Source of the DNA: JAHJDS01 sp964569795
GTDB lineage: Bacteria > Desulfobacterota > Desulfarculia > Desulfarculales > JAHJDS01
NCBI GenBank assembly: GCA_964569795.1
Contig: CAZMVB010000006.1
Location: 62,001 to 126,000, forward strand
DNA: 64,000 bases
Direction of reading: 5' to 3'
Shown: one piece after another, positions 16,741 to 25,194 of the stretch
Layout: every line of letters begins with the position of its first letter
Numbering within the stretch: position 1 is the first letter of the stretch
Program-made: the position numbers and the translations under genes
The notes under the pieces: generated by a model
What the model was told of the DNA's origin: nothing
The model's input: the letters and a program-made list of their open reading frames with translations, nothing else
The model's database searches: none

Positions 16741-18057
16741 TTAAACCAATTCCCCCTGGAGAACGTTTTCCGTAACGGCCGTCAGCCTGACCGGGACGAT
16801 TTGCCCCACCACGTGACCAGCGTCCGGAACGACCACCAACAGATAGTTGTCCGTCCGTCCGGAACAGGTCTTCCGCCCGGGCCGGCCCTCGATGAGGACC
16901 GGCCGGACCTGACCGAGGTTTTGGGCCATGAAGGCCCGGCGCTTGACGGTGTCCAGGTCCCGGAGCCGCCGGGCCCGGGCGGCGGCCACGGCCGGCGGGA
17001 CCTGACCCGGCATTTGGGTCGCGGCCGTGCCCGGTCGGGGGGAATAGGGGAAGACGTGGAGATAGGTCAGGGGCAGTTTTTCGGCCAGGTCCAGGGTGCG
17101 CTGGAAAGCGTCCTCGGTCTCGCCGGGAAGTCCGGCCAAAAAGTCGGCCCCCAATCCCAGACCCGGAATGTCGGCCCTCAGCCCCTGGATCAGCTCCCGC
17201 ACCTTAGCCGCGGTGTAGGGCCGGCCCATGGCCCGCAGGACGTCGTCATCCCCGGACTGGAGGGGCACGTGGAGGTGGGGGCACAGGACGCCGCCCGGCC
17301 TCAGGTGCTCGATCAGGTCCGGGGTGATCTCGACCGGCTCGATGGAACTCAGTCGCAGCCGGGCCCCGTGCGCCCGGGTCGGCTCGACCACTGATGTCAG
17401 GGCCCGGGCCAGGGTCGTGGCCGGCGCAAGGTCCCGGCCGTAGGCCCCCAGATGGACGCCGGTCAGGACGATCTCGCGGTGACCTGCGGCCAGGAGTTCC
17501 CGGACGCCGGCCCGGAACTGCTCGGCCGGGACGCTGCGGCTGGGACCCCGGGCCCCGGGCACGGCGCAGTAGGCGCAGGCCTGGTCGCAGCCGTCCTGGA
17601 TCTTCAGAAAACCCCTGGTCCGGTGGCGGAAGCGGCCCGTGGGTCGGCGCGTGAGGGGCGGCAGGCCGGCCAGGTCGAGCCCGTGACGGGCGGCCCCGGC
17701 CGGGGGACGTCCGGCGGCCAGCAGCTCGGGCAGGTTGTCCTTGGCGGCGTGGCCGACGATCAGATCGACCCCGTCGATGGCGGCGATGGACTCGGGATCG
17801 GCCTGGGCCTGGCAGCCGGTGACGGCGATCAGGGCCCCGGGGTGCCGGCCCACGGCCCGGCGCACGGCCTGCCGGGACTGGCGGGCGGCCTTGGCGGTGA
17901 CGGTGCAGGTGTTGACGATGACCACATCGACGTAGGCGGCCGAATCCGGCGCCAGGATGAAACCGGCCGCCTCGAGGGCGTGCTCGAAGGCGGCCGATTC
18001 GACCTGGTTGACCTTGCAGCCGAGGGTGATGACGGACAGGCGTTTCGTCTCGATCAC
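16741..18057 (-). CDS. mtaB: MtaB, tRNA t6A37 methylthiotransferase
   Basis: This 438-residue radical SAM enzyme adds a methylthio group to N6-threonylcarbamoyladenosine at tRNA position 37. The N-terminal UPF0004 domain carries three cluster cysteines in TLGCKVNQVES, NTCTVT and TGCQAQ. The radical SAM CxxxCxxC is in DGCDQACAYCAVPGARG, and a TRAM-like C terminus (about 375-438) binds RNA. The KVNQ signature and length fit MtaB rather than MiaB or RimO. It is the last gene of a three-gene operon, 3 bases after the aminotransferase stop. Confidence 0.92.
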   Translation of the reverse strand: MIETKRLSVITLGCKVNQVESAAFEHALEAAGFILAPDSAAYVDVVIVNTCTVTAKAARQSRQAVRRAVGRHPGALIAVTGCQAQADPESIAAIDGVDLIVGHAAKDNLPELLAAGRPPAGAARHGLDLAGLPPLTRRPTGRFRHRTRGFLKIQDGCDQACAYCAVPGARGPSRSVPAEQFRAGVRELLAAGHREIVLTGVHLGAYGRDLAPATTLARALTSVVEPTRAHGARLRLSSIEPVEITPDLIEHLRPGGVLCPHLHVPLQSGDDDVLRAMGRPYTAAKVRELIQGLRADIPGLGLGADFLAGLPGETEDAFQRTLDLAEKLPLTYLHVFPYSPRPGTAATQMPGQVPPAVAAARARRLRDLDTVKRRAFMAQNLGQVRPVLIEGRPGRKTCSGRTDNYLLVVVPDAGHVVGQIVPVRLTAVTENVLQGELV

Positions 18058-18060
18058 CGC

Positions 18061-19236
18061 TCAGAATTGTTTCCGGACCTTGGCGAATCCGTCCATGGAC
18101 CGGGTGATGGTGTCCTCCGGAACGCAGTAGGCGATCCGGAAGTGCCCGGGGCCGAAAAAGCCCGAGCCCGGCACCACCAGGATGTTTTCGGCCTGCAGGG
18201 CCCGGACGAACTCGACGTCGTCGGGGATGGGGCTCTTGGGGAACAGGTAGAAGGCGCCCTGGGGCTTGGTGAACTCGTAGCCGGCCTTGGCCAGCCCGTC
18301 GCAGAGCAGGTCCCGGCGGTCCTGGTAGCGGGCGATGTCCACGTGGTCGCCCAGGTGTTCGGCCGCCAGGCGCTGGAACAGGGCCGGGGCGTTGACGAAT
18401 CCCAGGATGCGGGTGGTCAGGGTGATGGCGCCGACCAGGTTGTCATGGTCGTCGGCCTCGGGATGCACGGCCACGTAACCGATCCGCTGTCCGGGGAGTG
18501 ACAGGTCCTTGGAAAAGGAGGTGCCCACGATGGAGTGGGGGTACTGGAAGGTCCAGGGCACCTCGATGCCGTCAAAGGCGATCTGGCGGTAGGGCTCGTC
18601 GGACAGGAGATAGATCGGCCGGCCCAGCTTGGCCGAGGCCTCCTCGAGGACGGCCACGAGCTGTTCCAGGTTGGCCTGGTCATAGACCGTGCCGGTGGGG
18701 TTGTTGGGCGAGTTGATGAGCACGGCGCAGGTCGCGGGCGACACGGCCTCGGCGATGGCCCCGGTATCGAGGCTGAAGTCGTCCTTGGTCGCCACCCGTT
18801 TGACCGTGCCGCCGTGGTTGGCCAGATAGGCGTCGTACTCGACAAAATAGGGGGCCGGGACGATCACCTCCTGGCCGGGATTGAGGACGGCCTTGAGGAT
18901 CGAGTTGAGGGCCCCGCCGGCGCCGACGCTCATGATGACGTCGCCCATGGTGAAGGGAAGGCCGGTTTGCGACGAAAGAAAGGCGGCCACCTTTTCCCGG
19001 ACCTCGGGCAGGCCGGCGTTGGCCATGTAGGCGTGTCGTCCGGGCGACCGATCCGCCGCCAGGCGGGCCAGAGTGTCCAGGACCTGATCCGGGGGGGCGA
19101 CATCGGGATTGCCCAGCGAGAAGTCGAAGACGTTTTCGGCCCCGAACTGGGCCTTGCGGCGGGCGCCCTCCTCGAACATGGCTCGGATCCAGGACGATCT
19201 CTCCATGGCCTGGGCGATGGCATCGGCAATGGGCAT
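18061..19236 (-). CDS. PLP-dependent aminotransferase (class I/II, AspC-like)
   Basis: This 391-residue fold-type I aminotransferase shows NSPNNPTGTVY around the substrate/PLP-binding Asn, LSDEPYR with the pyridine-binding Asp, and GTSFSKDLSLPGQRIGY with the Schiff-base lysine. It probably interconverts an amino acid and a 2-oxoacid, with aspartate or another 2-oxoglutarate-linked amino acid likely. The start at 19236 has GGAGG seven bases upstream, lying inside the end of the preceding cyclase gene. The three genes of this operon are separated by 2 and 3 bases, so their expression is coupled. Confidence 0.9.
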   Translation of the reverse strand: MPIADAIAQAMERSSWIRAMFEEGARRKAQFGAENVFDFSLGNPDVAPPDQVLDTLARLAADRSPGRHAYMANAGLPEVREKVAAFLSSQTGLPFTMGDVIMSVGAGGALNSILKAVLNPGQEVIVPAPYFVEYDAYLANHGGTVKRVATKDDFSLDTGAIAEAVSPATCAVLINSPNNPTGTVYDQANLEQLVAVLEEASAKLGRPIYLLSDEPYRQIAFDGIEVPWTFQYPHSIVGTSFSKDLSLPGQRIGYVAVHPEADDHDNLVGAITLTTRILGFVNAPALFQRLAAEHLGDHVDIARYQDRRDLLCDGLAKAGYEFTKPQGAFYLFPKSPIPDDVEFVRALQAENILVVPGSGFFGPGHFRIAYCVPEDTITRSMDGFAKVRKQF

Positions 19237-19238
19237 GA

Positions 19239-20354
19239 TTATTCCTCCACTGGGTTCTTGGGGCCGCCGGACAGCGGGGAGCCGTCCCGGCCGGCGTCGA
19301 GATCGGCCTCGGTGCCGACCTTGTTCTTACCCCGTCGTTTGGCCCGATGCAGGGCCTGGTCGGCCCGGTGCACGATCTCGGCCGGGCCCTTGTCGGCGGG
19401 GTCGAACACGGCCACCCCCAGGGAAATGGTCAGGGAGAAGTCGTGCTGGTCGTCAACGGAGAAGCCGGTGCTGGCGATGACCAGCCGCAGGCGCTCGGCC
19501 AGGCGGCGGGTGCCCTCGAGATCGGTTCCGGGGACGATGATCGCCAGTTCCTGGCCCCCGTACCGGGCCGGGAAATCCATCTCCCGGACGATATGGCGGG
19601 TCAACCGGGCCACCTCCCTCAGGACGGTGTCCCCGGCCTCATGCCCGTAAAGGTCGTTGACCTTCTTGAAGTCGTCCAGGTCGGCGAAGATGAGGCCGAA
19701 CAGGTTGCCGTAGCGTTTGGCCCGGGAGTACTCGCGTTCGATCTCCCGGTCAAAGGCCCGCCGGTTGGCCACCCCGGTCAGGGCGTCGGTGGTCGCCTCG
19801 AGTTCGAGGCTTTTGAGGCGCCCCAGGGCGGTGTCCACCATCTGGGTCTGGTGCTGGATGGCCCTCTGGTAGGCCTGGTTGGCCTCGCGGACCCGCTGGC
19901 CCTCGGACATGATGGTCGTCAGGAGGCGGCGGATGTCGTCCAGGTCCCGGGCCTTCTCGATCTCGGCCTCGTACCGGGCCAGGCTGTCCGAATAGGCCGT
20001 CACCCGCTCGACCGACTGGAGCGACTCCTTGATGATGCGCAGGGCCAGGCCTTGGATCATCTCGGCCGCCTGGTTGACGCCCTTGGCCCGCGGACCCGTC
20101 AGGGTGCGGCCGAAGAACTCGTCGAAGATCTGCCGGGTCAACTCGGGGGTGAACCGGACCTCGGCGGCCAGCAGTTCGTCCAGGCGCTTGGTCAGCTCCG
20201 GCGAGTTCCCCTGGAAGTACTCGTACCAGAGCATGTAGTTCTCCGGGGTGGCCGGGATCCCCTTTTCTCCCAGGAAGGGCAGTACCCTCTGGGCCACGGC
20301 CTCGGCCTGCTGGAAGATCCGGTTCGGTCCTTTTTGTCCGTCGTCCGCGGTCAT
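19239..20354 (-). CDS. diguanylate cyclase with variant GGQEL motif
   Basis: This 371-residue cytoplasmic protein has an N-terminal helical region (about 1-195) that lacks transmembrane segments and resembles sensor helices of other diguanylate cyclases. The GGDEF domain (about 205-345) has LTGVANRRAF and ADLDDFKKVND, an RxxD inhibitory site (REMD) and the active-site loop YGGQEL, where the third residue is normally Asp or Glu. It would make c-di-GMP if active; the Gln is also found in some family members, so activity is uncertain. It heads an operon with the aminotransferase and mtaB and has its own promoter at 20438-20466. Confidence 0.85.
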   Translation of the reverse strand: MTADDGQKGPNRIFQQAEAVAQRVLPFLGEKGIPATPENYMLWYEYFQGNSPELTKRLDELLAAEVRFTPELTRQIFDEFFGRTLTGPRAKGVNQAAEMIQGLALRIIKESLQSVERVTAYSDSLARYEAEIEKARDLDDIRRLLTTIMSEGQRVREANQAYQRAIQHQTQMVDTALGRLKSLELEATTDALTGVANRRAFDREIEREYSRAKRYGNLFGLIFADLDDFKKVNDLYGHEAGDTVLREVARLTRHIVREMDFPARYGGQELAIIVPGTDLEGTRRLAERLRLVIASTGFSVDDQHDFSLTISLGVAVFDPADKGPAEIVHRADQALHRAKRRGKNKVGTEADLDAGRDGSPLSGGPKNPVEE

Positions 20355-20437
20355 GGTGTCCTGTCCGATCCGTCCGGCCGGGTCAGGGACGCGGGCCAGG
20401 GTCCGATCCCCGGTCCTAATGCCTCCCTAATTATCTT

Positions 20438-20466
20438 AAAATATCCGGTCCCTTTCCCTTTGGCAA
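20438..20466 (-). promoter_or_regulatory. sigma70-like promoter for the cyclase-aminotransferase-mtaB operon
   Basis: On the minus strand TTGCCA (20466-20461) and TATTTT (20443-20438) are separated by 17 bases. The region is A+T-rich against the surroundings and lies 84 bases before the cyclase start. It is divergent from the promoter at 20486-20514. Confidence 0.55.
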
Positions 20467-20485
20467 GGCCCGCCATTGGTTTTAC

Positions 20486-20514
20486 TTGACAAGGTAGAGA
20501 GTTGATTTTACACT
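20486..20514 (+). promoter_or_regulatory. strong sigma70-like promoter for the AccA-AccD gene
   Basis: A consensus TTGACA at 20486-20491 is followed after exactly 17 bases by TACACT at 20509-20514. Transcription would start near 20521, giving a leader of about 70 bases that contains a perfect hairpin. Confidence 0.75.
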
Positions 20515-20548
20515 ACTACACATCGCCAATTGAATATTTTTTTTAAAG

Positions 20549-20568
20549 CGGCCTCATTTTTGAGGCCG
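20549..20568 (+). promoter_or_regulatory. 5' leader hairpin before AccA-AccD
   Basis: CGGCCTCA at 20549-20556 pairs perfectly with TGAGGCCG at 20561-20568 around a TTTT loop. It is preceded by a run of eight Ts and ends 23 bases before the ATG. It could be an attenuator or mRNA-stabilising structure, or a protein-binding site. No T-run follows, so it is not a standard terminator on this strand. Confidence 0.45.
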
Positions 20569-20591
20569 TCTGTTGTGTTGAGGGCCTGTCC

Positions 20592-22424
20592 ATGGAATTG
20601 GTGGACGTCTTCAAAAAGCGGACCCGCCATCCGTTTCGGCCGCGCTCCTCGGATATCATCGGTCGTATTTTCGAGAATTTCAGGCGATTCCCCACGCCGG
20701 GAGACTCCCTGATCATGGGCGAGAGCGACTTCGGGGAGCACAAGGTTTACGTGGTGGCTCAGCAAAAGCCGACCCCGGACAGGCTGGCCCGGAAGAGCGA
20801 CCTGCGACGCCTCAATTACGGGATGATGACCGCCGACGAGCACTCGCGGGTGCTGTGGCTGCTGTCCCAGCTGAGGCGGCAGGACAACGAGAACGCCTAC
20901 CTGGTGACCTTTGTGGACACCTACGGGGCCGACATCTCCATGGATTCGGCCCGGCGCTTCCAGGCCTTCTTCATCGCCCACCTGATCCGCGAGTTTCTGA
21001 CCATCCCCATCCGGAGCATCTCCATCGTCCTGGGCGAGGGCGGCTCGGGCGGGGCCCTGGCCGTCCAGGTCTGCGACCGGCGGGCCGCCGTCGAGGACAC
21101 CATGTACTCCACGGCGCCCCCCGAGTCCCTAGCGGCGATCATCTTCCGGGACGCCTCGCGGATCGCCGACGCCCTGGCCATCTCCCGGCCCACCCCCCGG
21201 GACATCCGCCACTACGAGGTCGTGGACGCCATCATTCCCCAGACCCGCAAGGTCGAGGACGCCGAGGGCTTGGCCAACAACATCCGGACCTACCTCACCC
21301 GGACCATCCGCGAACTCTCGAAAATAAAGATCAAGAAACTGCTCAAGGAACGGGAGAAACAGGCCGTCGCCTTTGGACGGACCAAGTCCGAGAGCCGGAT
21401 CGAAAACCTGAGACGGATGATCGAGCGGCCCTTCTCCCTGTTCCACAAGCCTCCCCCCGACATCCAGGTCCTGGCCCACGGCTCGGTCCTGAACCTGGCC
21501 GACGACTACGGCGACGGCAACATCGTCGATCCCCGGCACGAGTACATCAAGTGCGGCGAGGGCGTGGCCGGCGGCCAGGGGGGCGGCTGCGGCCGGCTGA
21601 TCCGCCTCAAGGATTACCTGGAAAACCACCAGGTCTGCCCCTTCTGCGGCCGGCGGCACGTCCTGGACGCCTCGGGCTGGATCAACTGCCTGACCGATCC
21701 GGGCACCTTCCACGAGATCAACCGGAACCTGACCGTGGACGACCTGCTGGACGAGGAAGACATCATCCGGTCCTACCGCGAGTTCCTGGCCAAGCAGCAG
21801 GGCCGGACGCCGTTCAAGGAGTCCCTGGTCACGGCCGAGGCCCGGGTGTACGGCCAGCCGGTGGTCATGGCCATCTGCGAGTTCTACTTCGGCGGCGGGT
21901 CCATGGGGGTGGTCTTCGGCCACAAGTTCCACCTGGCCGCCGAGCACGCCGTCCAGAAGCGGCTGCCCCTCATCTCGGTCTGCTGCTCGGGCGGGGCCCG
22001 GCTGTACGAGGGGATCGTCGCCCTGATGCAGATGGTCAAGACGGTCAACGCCGTCAACCGCCTCAAGCGCTACGGCCTGCCCTATATCTCGATCCTGGGG
22101 GACCCGTCCACCGGCGGGGCGATCGCCTCCTTCGCCGCCCTGGGGGACGTCATCCTGGCCGAGCCCCAGGCCATGGTCGTCTTCACCGGCCCGCGGGTGA
22201 TGGAGGCCCGGGGCTTCGAGGTGGACGAAAAGCTGATCCGGAGCGACGCCCTGGCCGAGATCTCCTGCCAGACCTATGATCGCCAGGACTACTACCACTC
22301 CATCCGGGGCATCCACGAGGTGGCCGAGCGCGGCAAACTCCGGGCCGTGCTGGCCAAGTACCTCGAACTGTACCGCAACACCGCCGGGGCCAGACCGCCG
22401 GGCATGGCCCGGCTGCTGGGTTGA
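20592..22424 (+). CDS. accA/accD: acetyl-CoA carboxylase carboxyltransferase, fused alpha-beta subunits
   Basis: This is a 610-residue fusion of both carboxyltransferase subunits, which move CO2 from biotin to acetyl-CoA to make malonyl-CoA. Residues 1-250 are the AccA-like half, with the oxyanion/CoA segment LGEGGSGGALAV. Residues 300-600 are the AccD-like half, beginning with a zinc ribbon (KCGEG, GGCGRL, CPFCG) and including CCSGGARLYEG and GDPSTGGAIASF. Fused single-chain versions are known in deltaproteobacteria. Biotin carboxylase and carrier genes are not in the window. A paralogous acyl-CoA carboxylase is an alternative. The DUF3786 gene follows after 3 bases. Confidence 0.9.
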   Translation: MELVDVFKKRTRHPFRPRSSDIIGRIFENFRRFPTPGDSLIMGESDFGEHKVYVVAQQKPTPDRLARKSDLRRLNYGMMTADEHSRVLWLLSQLRRQDNENAYLVTFVDTYGADISMDSARRFQAFFIAHLIREFLTIPIRSISIVLGEGGSGGALAVQVCDRRAAVEDTMYSTAPPESLAAIIFRDASRIADALAISRPTPRDIRHYEVVDAIIPQTRKVEDAEGLANNIRTYLTRTIRELSKIKIKKLLKEREKQAVAFGRTKSESRIENLRRMIERPFSLFHKPPPDIQVLAHGSVLNLADDYGDGNIVDPRHEYIKCGEGVAGGQGGGCGRLIRLKDYLENHQVCPFCGRRHVLDASGWINCLTDPGTFHEINRNLTVDDLLDEEDIIRSYREFLAKQQGRTPFKESLVTAEARVYGQPVVMAICEFYFGGGSMGVVFGHKFHLAAEHAVQKRLPLISVCCSGGARLYEGIVALMQMVKTVNAVNRLKRYGLPYISILGDPSTGGAIASFAALGDVILAEPQAMVVFTGPRVMEARGFEVDEKLIRSDALAEISCQTYDRQDYYHSIRGIHEVAERGKLRAVLAKYLELYRNTAGARPPGMARLLG

Positions 22425-22427
22425 ACC

Positions 22428-23378
22428 ATGGCCGTCCTTCCGGTCGATCCGGCCGGCAACAAGCTGTTTCGATGGGCCGACCATTTGCCGGCCGAGTACT
22501 TTGACCGGCTGGCCGGCCGGGACCCGGAGACGGTCCGCCGCCTGAGCGGGGCCGCCTTCGATCCGGTGAGCGGGACCTACGCCCTCGAGGTCCTGGGCGA
22601 AACCTACGTCGTCTCCCCGGCCGAGCGGACCATCGACGGTCCCGGGGACCGGGTCGTTTTCCAGACCGGCCTGGTGATCCTGCTCAGCCTGCTCCGGGAC
22701 CGGCCCGTGGGTCTGGCCGGCGAGTGGGTCCCCGAGCGGGAGCTGCCCGGCGGCGATCTCTTCTTCCAGGGGCCCCACGCCCTGCCCACGGCCGCGCTGG
22801 CCAAGCGTTTCGGCCGGGACGCGGCCGGTTTTCTCCGGGCGGCCGAGGCCCTGGGGGGCCGCCCGGTCCCGGACCTGGGCGACGCGGCGGTCCGGCTGCC
22901 GGTGACGCCCATGCTGCTGGTGACCCTGGTGCTGTGGCTGGGCGACGACGAGTTCAAGCCGGCGGTCAAGGTCCTGTTCGACCGGAACGCGGCCGGTCTC
23001 CTGCCCCTGGACGGGCTGTGGGCCGCGATCAACGTCGTCCGGGGGCGCCTGGTCGGCCCGGCCGACAATCCCGGCCGGGCCCTGCCCGACACCGGGGCCT
23101 GCGGCCTCAACTGCGCCGCCTGTCTGCTCAGCGTCCGGGGGGCGTGCACGCCCTGCGGGGCCGGGACCAGCGACCGGGCCCAGGACAAGCTGGCCGCCCA
23201 GCAGCGCCTCCTGGGGGCGGAATGCGCCATCCTGGCCTGCGCCGCCGCGAAGAACGTGGCCCACTGCCCCCGGGACTGCACCCAGTTCCCCTGTGATCGC
23301 TTCGAAGGCTATCCCTTCAGCCAAGGCTTCCTGGCCATGCAGGACCGGCGCCGGAAAGGGCTAGGCCGGCCGTCCTGA
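22428..23378 (+). CDS. DUF3786 and DUF3795 domain protein
   Basis: The 316-residue product has an N-terminal DUF3786-like region (about 1-215; note the ALEVLGETYVV and VILLSLL segments) and a cysteine-rich C-terminal DUF3795-like region. The latter opens with CGLNCAACLL and contains CTPCGAG, ILACAAAKN, CPRDCTQFPC. The cysteines could bind zinc or an iron-sulfur cluster. Both families are uncharacterised and are found mainly in anaerobes. It is translationally close to AccA-AccD (3-base gap), so the two are one operon; whether it acts on the carboxylase is open. Confidence 0.8.
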   Translation: MAVLPVDPAGNKLFRWADHLPAEYFDRLAGRDPETVRRLSGAAFDPVSGTYALEVLGETYVVSPAERTIDGPGDRVVFQTGLVILLSLLRDRPVGLAGEWVPERELPGGDLFFQGPHALPTAALAKRFGRDAAGFLRAAEALGGRPVPDLGDAAVRLPVTPMLLVTLVLWLGDDEFKPAVKVLFDRNAAGLLPLDGLWAAINVVRGRLVGPADNPGRALPDTGACGLNCAACLLSVRGACTPCGAGTSDRAQDKLAAQQRLLGAECAILACAAAKNVAHCPRDCTQFPCDRFEGYPFSQGFLAMQDRRRKGLGRPS

Positions 23379-23455
23379 GGTCCCCTGGCCGGAGGATCTC
23401 CGGCGGTCAATTGTCCCGGCCGCGCCGGTTGAACCGGGGGAATACGGGCCCGGAC

Positions 23456-23484
23456 TTGTGACCGGCCGTTTGAACCGCCATAAT
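23456..23484 (+). promoter_or_regulatory. sigma70-like promoter before glutamate dehydrogenase
   Basis: TTGTGA at 23456-23461 and CATAAT at 23479-23484 have a 17-base spacer. The position, 56 bases before the GTG start, fits a promoter for the dehydrogenase gene. Confidence 0.5.
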
Positions 23485-23539
23485 TGTTCACCAAGGACAC
23501 ACATCGTCCCCCTGACTCTCAGGTTCGAGGAGGTCCGCC

Positions 23540-24799
23540 GTGGAGGAAGCCGCCAATAGAACCGCCTACCAGATGGCCCTGGAGCAGATCGACTCGGCGG
23601 CGCCCCATGTGGAGGTGGACCCGGCCTTCATCGCCCGGCTGAGGCTGGCCGACAAGGAGGTGACCATCCACTTCCCGGTCAAGCGGGAGGACGGCCGGGT
23701 GGAGATGATGACCGGCATCCGGGTTCAGCACAGCAACGCCCGGGGGCCGTACAAGGGCGGCATCCGCTATCACCCGGCCGTGGACCTGGACGAGGTCCGG
23801 GCCCTGGCCATGTGGATGACCTGGAAGGCGGGCGTGGTCAACATCCCCTTTGGCGGGGCCAAGGGGGCCGTGATCTGTGACCCGAAACAGATGAGCCCCA
23901 AGGAGATCGAGAACCTGACCCGGCGCTTCACCTGGGAGCTGGCCCCGCTCATCGGCCCGGACCGGGACATCCCGGCCCCGGACGTCTATACCAACCCCCA
24001 GGTCATGGCCTGGATCATGGACACCTACTCGATCCTGAACGGACACACCATCACCGGCGTGGTCACCGGCAAGCCGGTCGAGCTGGGCGGGTCCCTGGGC
24101 CGGTTCGAGGCCACGGGCAAGGGGGTGGTCATTTCGGCCCTGGAGGCGGTCCGGATCCTGGGAATGTCGCCGGTCGGGCTGCGGGTGGCGGTCCAGGGCG
24201 CGGGCAACGTCGGCAGCGTGGCCGCCCGGTACTTCGAGCAGAACGGGGCCCGGCTCGTCGCCATCAGCGACTCCCGGGGCGGCGTGTACAACCCCGAGGG
24301 GCTGGACAGCGCCTCGGCCCTGGCCTGCAAGAACCAGTACTCCTGCTTCCTCGGCCCCCGGGTCGGCGGCGAGGAGATCACCAACGAGGAACTGCTCGAG
24401 CTGGACTGCGACGTGCTCGTCCCGGCCGCCCTGGGCGGGGTCATCACCGAGAAAAACGCCGGGAATATCAAGGCCCGGATCGTGGCCGAGGGGGCCAACG
24501 GTCCGACCACGCCGGCGGCGGACCGGATCCTGGCCGACAAGGGAGTGACGGTCGTGCCCGACATCCTGGCCAACGCCGGCGGGGTGACCGTCTCCTACTT
24601 CGAGTGGGTCCAGAACCTGCAAAACCTGCTCTGGAGCGAGGCCGAGATCCACCAGCGCCTCGAATCGATCCTCAAAAAAGCCTTCAACGATGTCCATGGC
24701 ATAGCCATGGACAAGAAACTGGACCTGCGCACCGCGGCCCTGGTCCTGGGCATCGAGCGGGTGGCCCGGGCGATCCAGATCCGGGGGATTTACCCCTAG
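23540..24799 (+). CDS. gdhA: Glu/Leu/Phe/Val dehydrogenase, probable glutamate dehydrogenase
   Basis: This 419-residue enzyme interconverts glutamate and 2-oxoglutarate plus ammonium with NAD(P). It shows the substrate site PYKGGIRYHP with its conserved lysine, the catalytic segment KAGVVNIPFGGAKGAV, and the Rossmann motif VQGAGNVGSVAARYF. Length and motifs fit the hexameric class. The GTG start has GAGGAGG at 23526-23532 upstream. It directly precedes the korDABC operon on the same strand (71-base gap, with a weak TTGTAA/TAGGGT promoter at 24807-24835), so its product 2-oxoglutarate is a likely substrate of that complex. Confidence 0.93.
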   Translation: MEEAANRTAYQMALEQIDSAAPHVEVDPAFIARLRLADKEVTIHFPVKREDGRVEMMTGIRVQHSNARGPYKGGIRYHPAVDLDEVRALAMWMTWKAGVVNIPFGGAKGAVICDPKQMSPKEIENLTRRFTWELAPLIGPDRDIPAPDVYTNPQVMAWIMDTYSILNGHTITGVVTGKPVELGGSLGRFEATGKGVVISALEAVRILGMSPVGLRVAVQGAGNVGSVAARYFEQNGARLVAISDSRGGVYNPEGLDSASALACKNQYSCFLGPRVGGEEITNEELLELDCDVLVPAALGGVITEKNAGNIKARIVAEGANGPTTPAADRILADKGVTVVPDILANAGGVTVSYFEWVQNLQNLLWSEAEIHQRLESILKKAFNDVHGIAMDKKLDLRTAALVLGIERVARAIQIRGIYP

Positions 24800-24870
24800 A
24801 GGGTTCTTGTAATTACCGGCCGGCGCTGGTAGGGTTTTAGTCACACCATCATGGCACCGCCGAATCACCC

Positions 24871-25194
24871 GTGACCGAATCCACCGAACAACAACAGGCC
24901 GCCGCCAAGGTCAGCTTTTATCCGGCCTGGTGCAAGCGCTGCGGCAACTGCGTCGCCTTCTGCCCCCGGGACGCCCTGGCGGCCGACGAGTGGGGCCATC
25001 CCTACCTGGCCCGGCCGGACCGGTGCACCACCTGCCGCCTGTGCGAGATGCTCTGTCCCGACTTCGCCATCAGCGTCGGCGAACCGAGCGTCGGCCCGGC
25101 GCCGCCCCCCGGCCCGCCCCCGGCCGTCAGGCCCCGGCCCCAGAGCCCGGAACGGCTGGCCCCTGGGCCCGACGAGGACGAGGACCGTGGCTAG
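24871..25194 (+). CDS. korD: 2-oxoacid oxidoreductase delta subunit, 2[4Fe-4S] ferredoxin
   Basis: This 107-residue ferredoxin-type subunit starts with GTG. It carries two complete [4Fe-4S] motifs: CKRCGNCVAFCP (about residues 14-25) and CTTCRLCEMLCP (about 51-62). A proline-rich tail of about 40 residues follows, longer than in most KorD proteins. It passes electrons from the thiamine site to soluble ferredoxin. Its 3' end overlaps korA by 8 bases. Confidence 0.9.
   Translation: MTESTEQQQAAAKVSFYPAWCKRCGNCVAFCPRDALAADEWGHPYLARPDRCTTCRLCEMLCPDFAISVGEPSVGPAPPPGPPPAVRPRPQSPERLAPGPDEDEDRG

Noticed and set aside
23388..23404. Terminator GCCGGAG/CTCCGGC after the DUF3786 gene
   Set aside because: Only a 7-bp stem with a 3-base loop and no following T-run; too weak to annotate.
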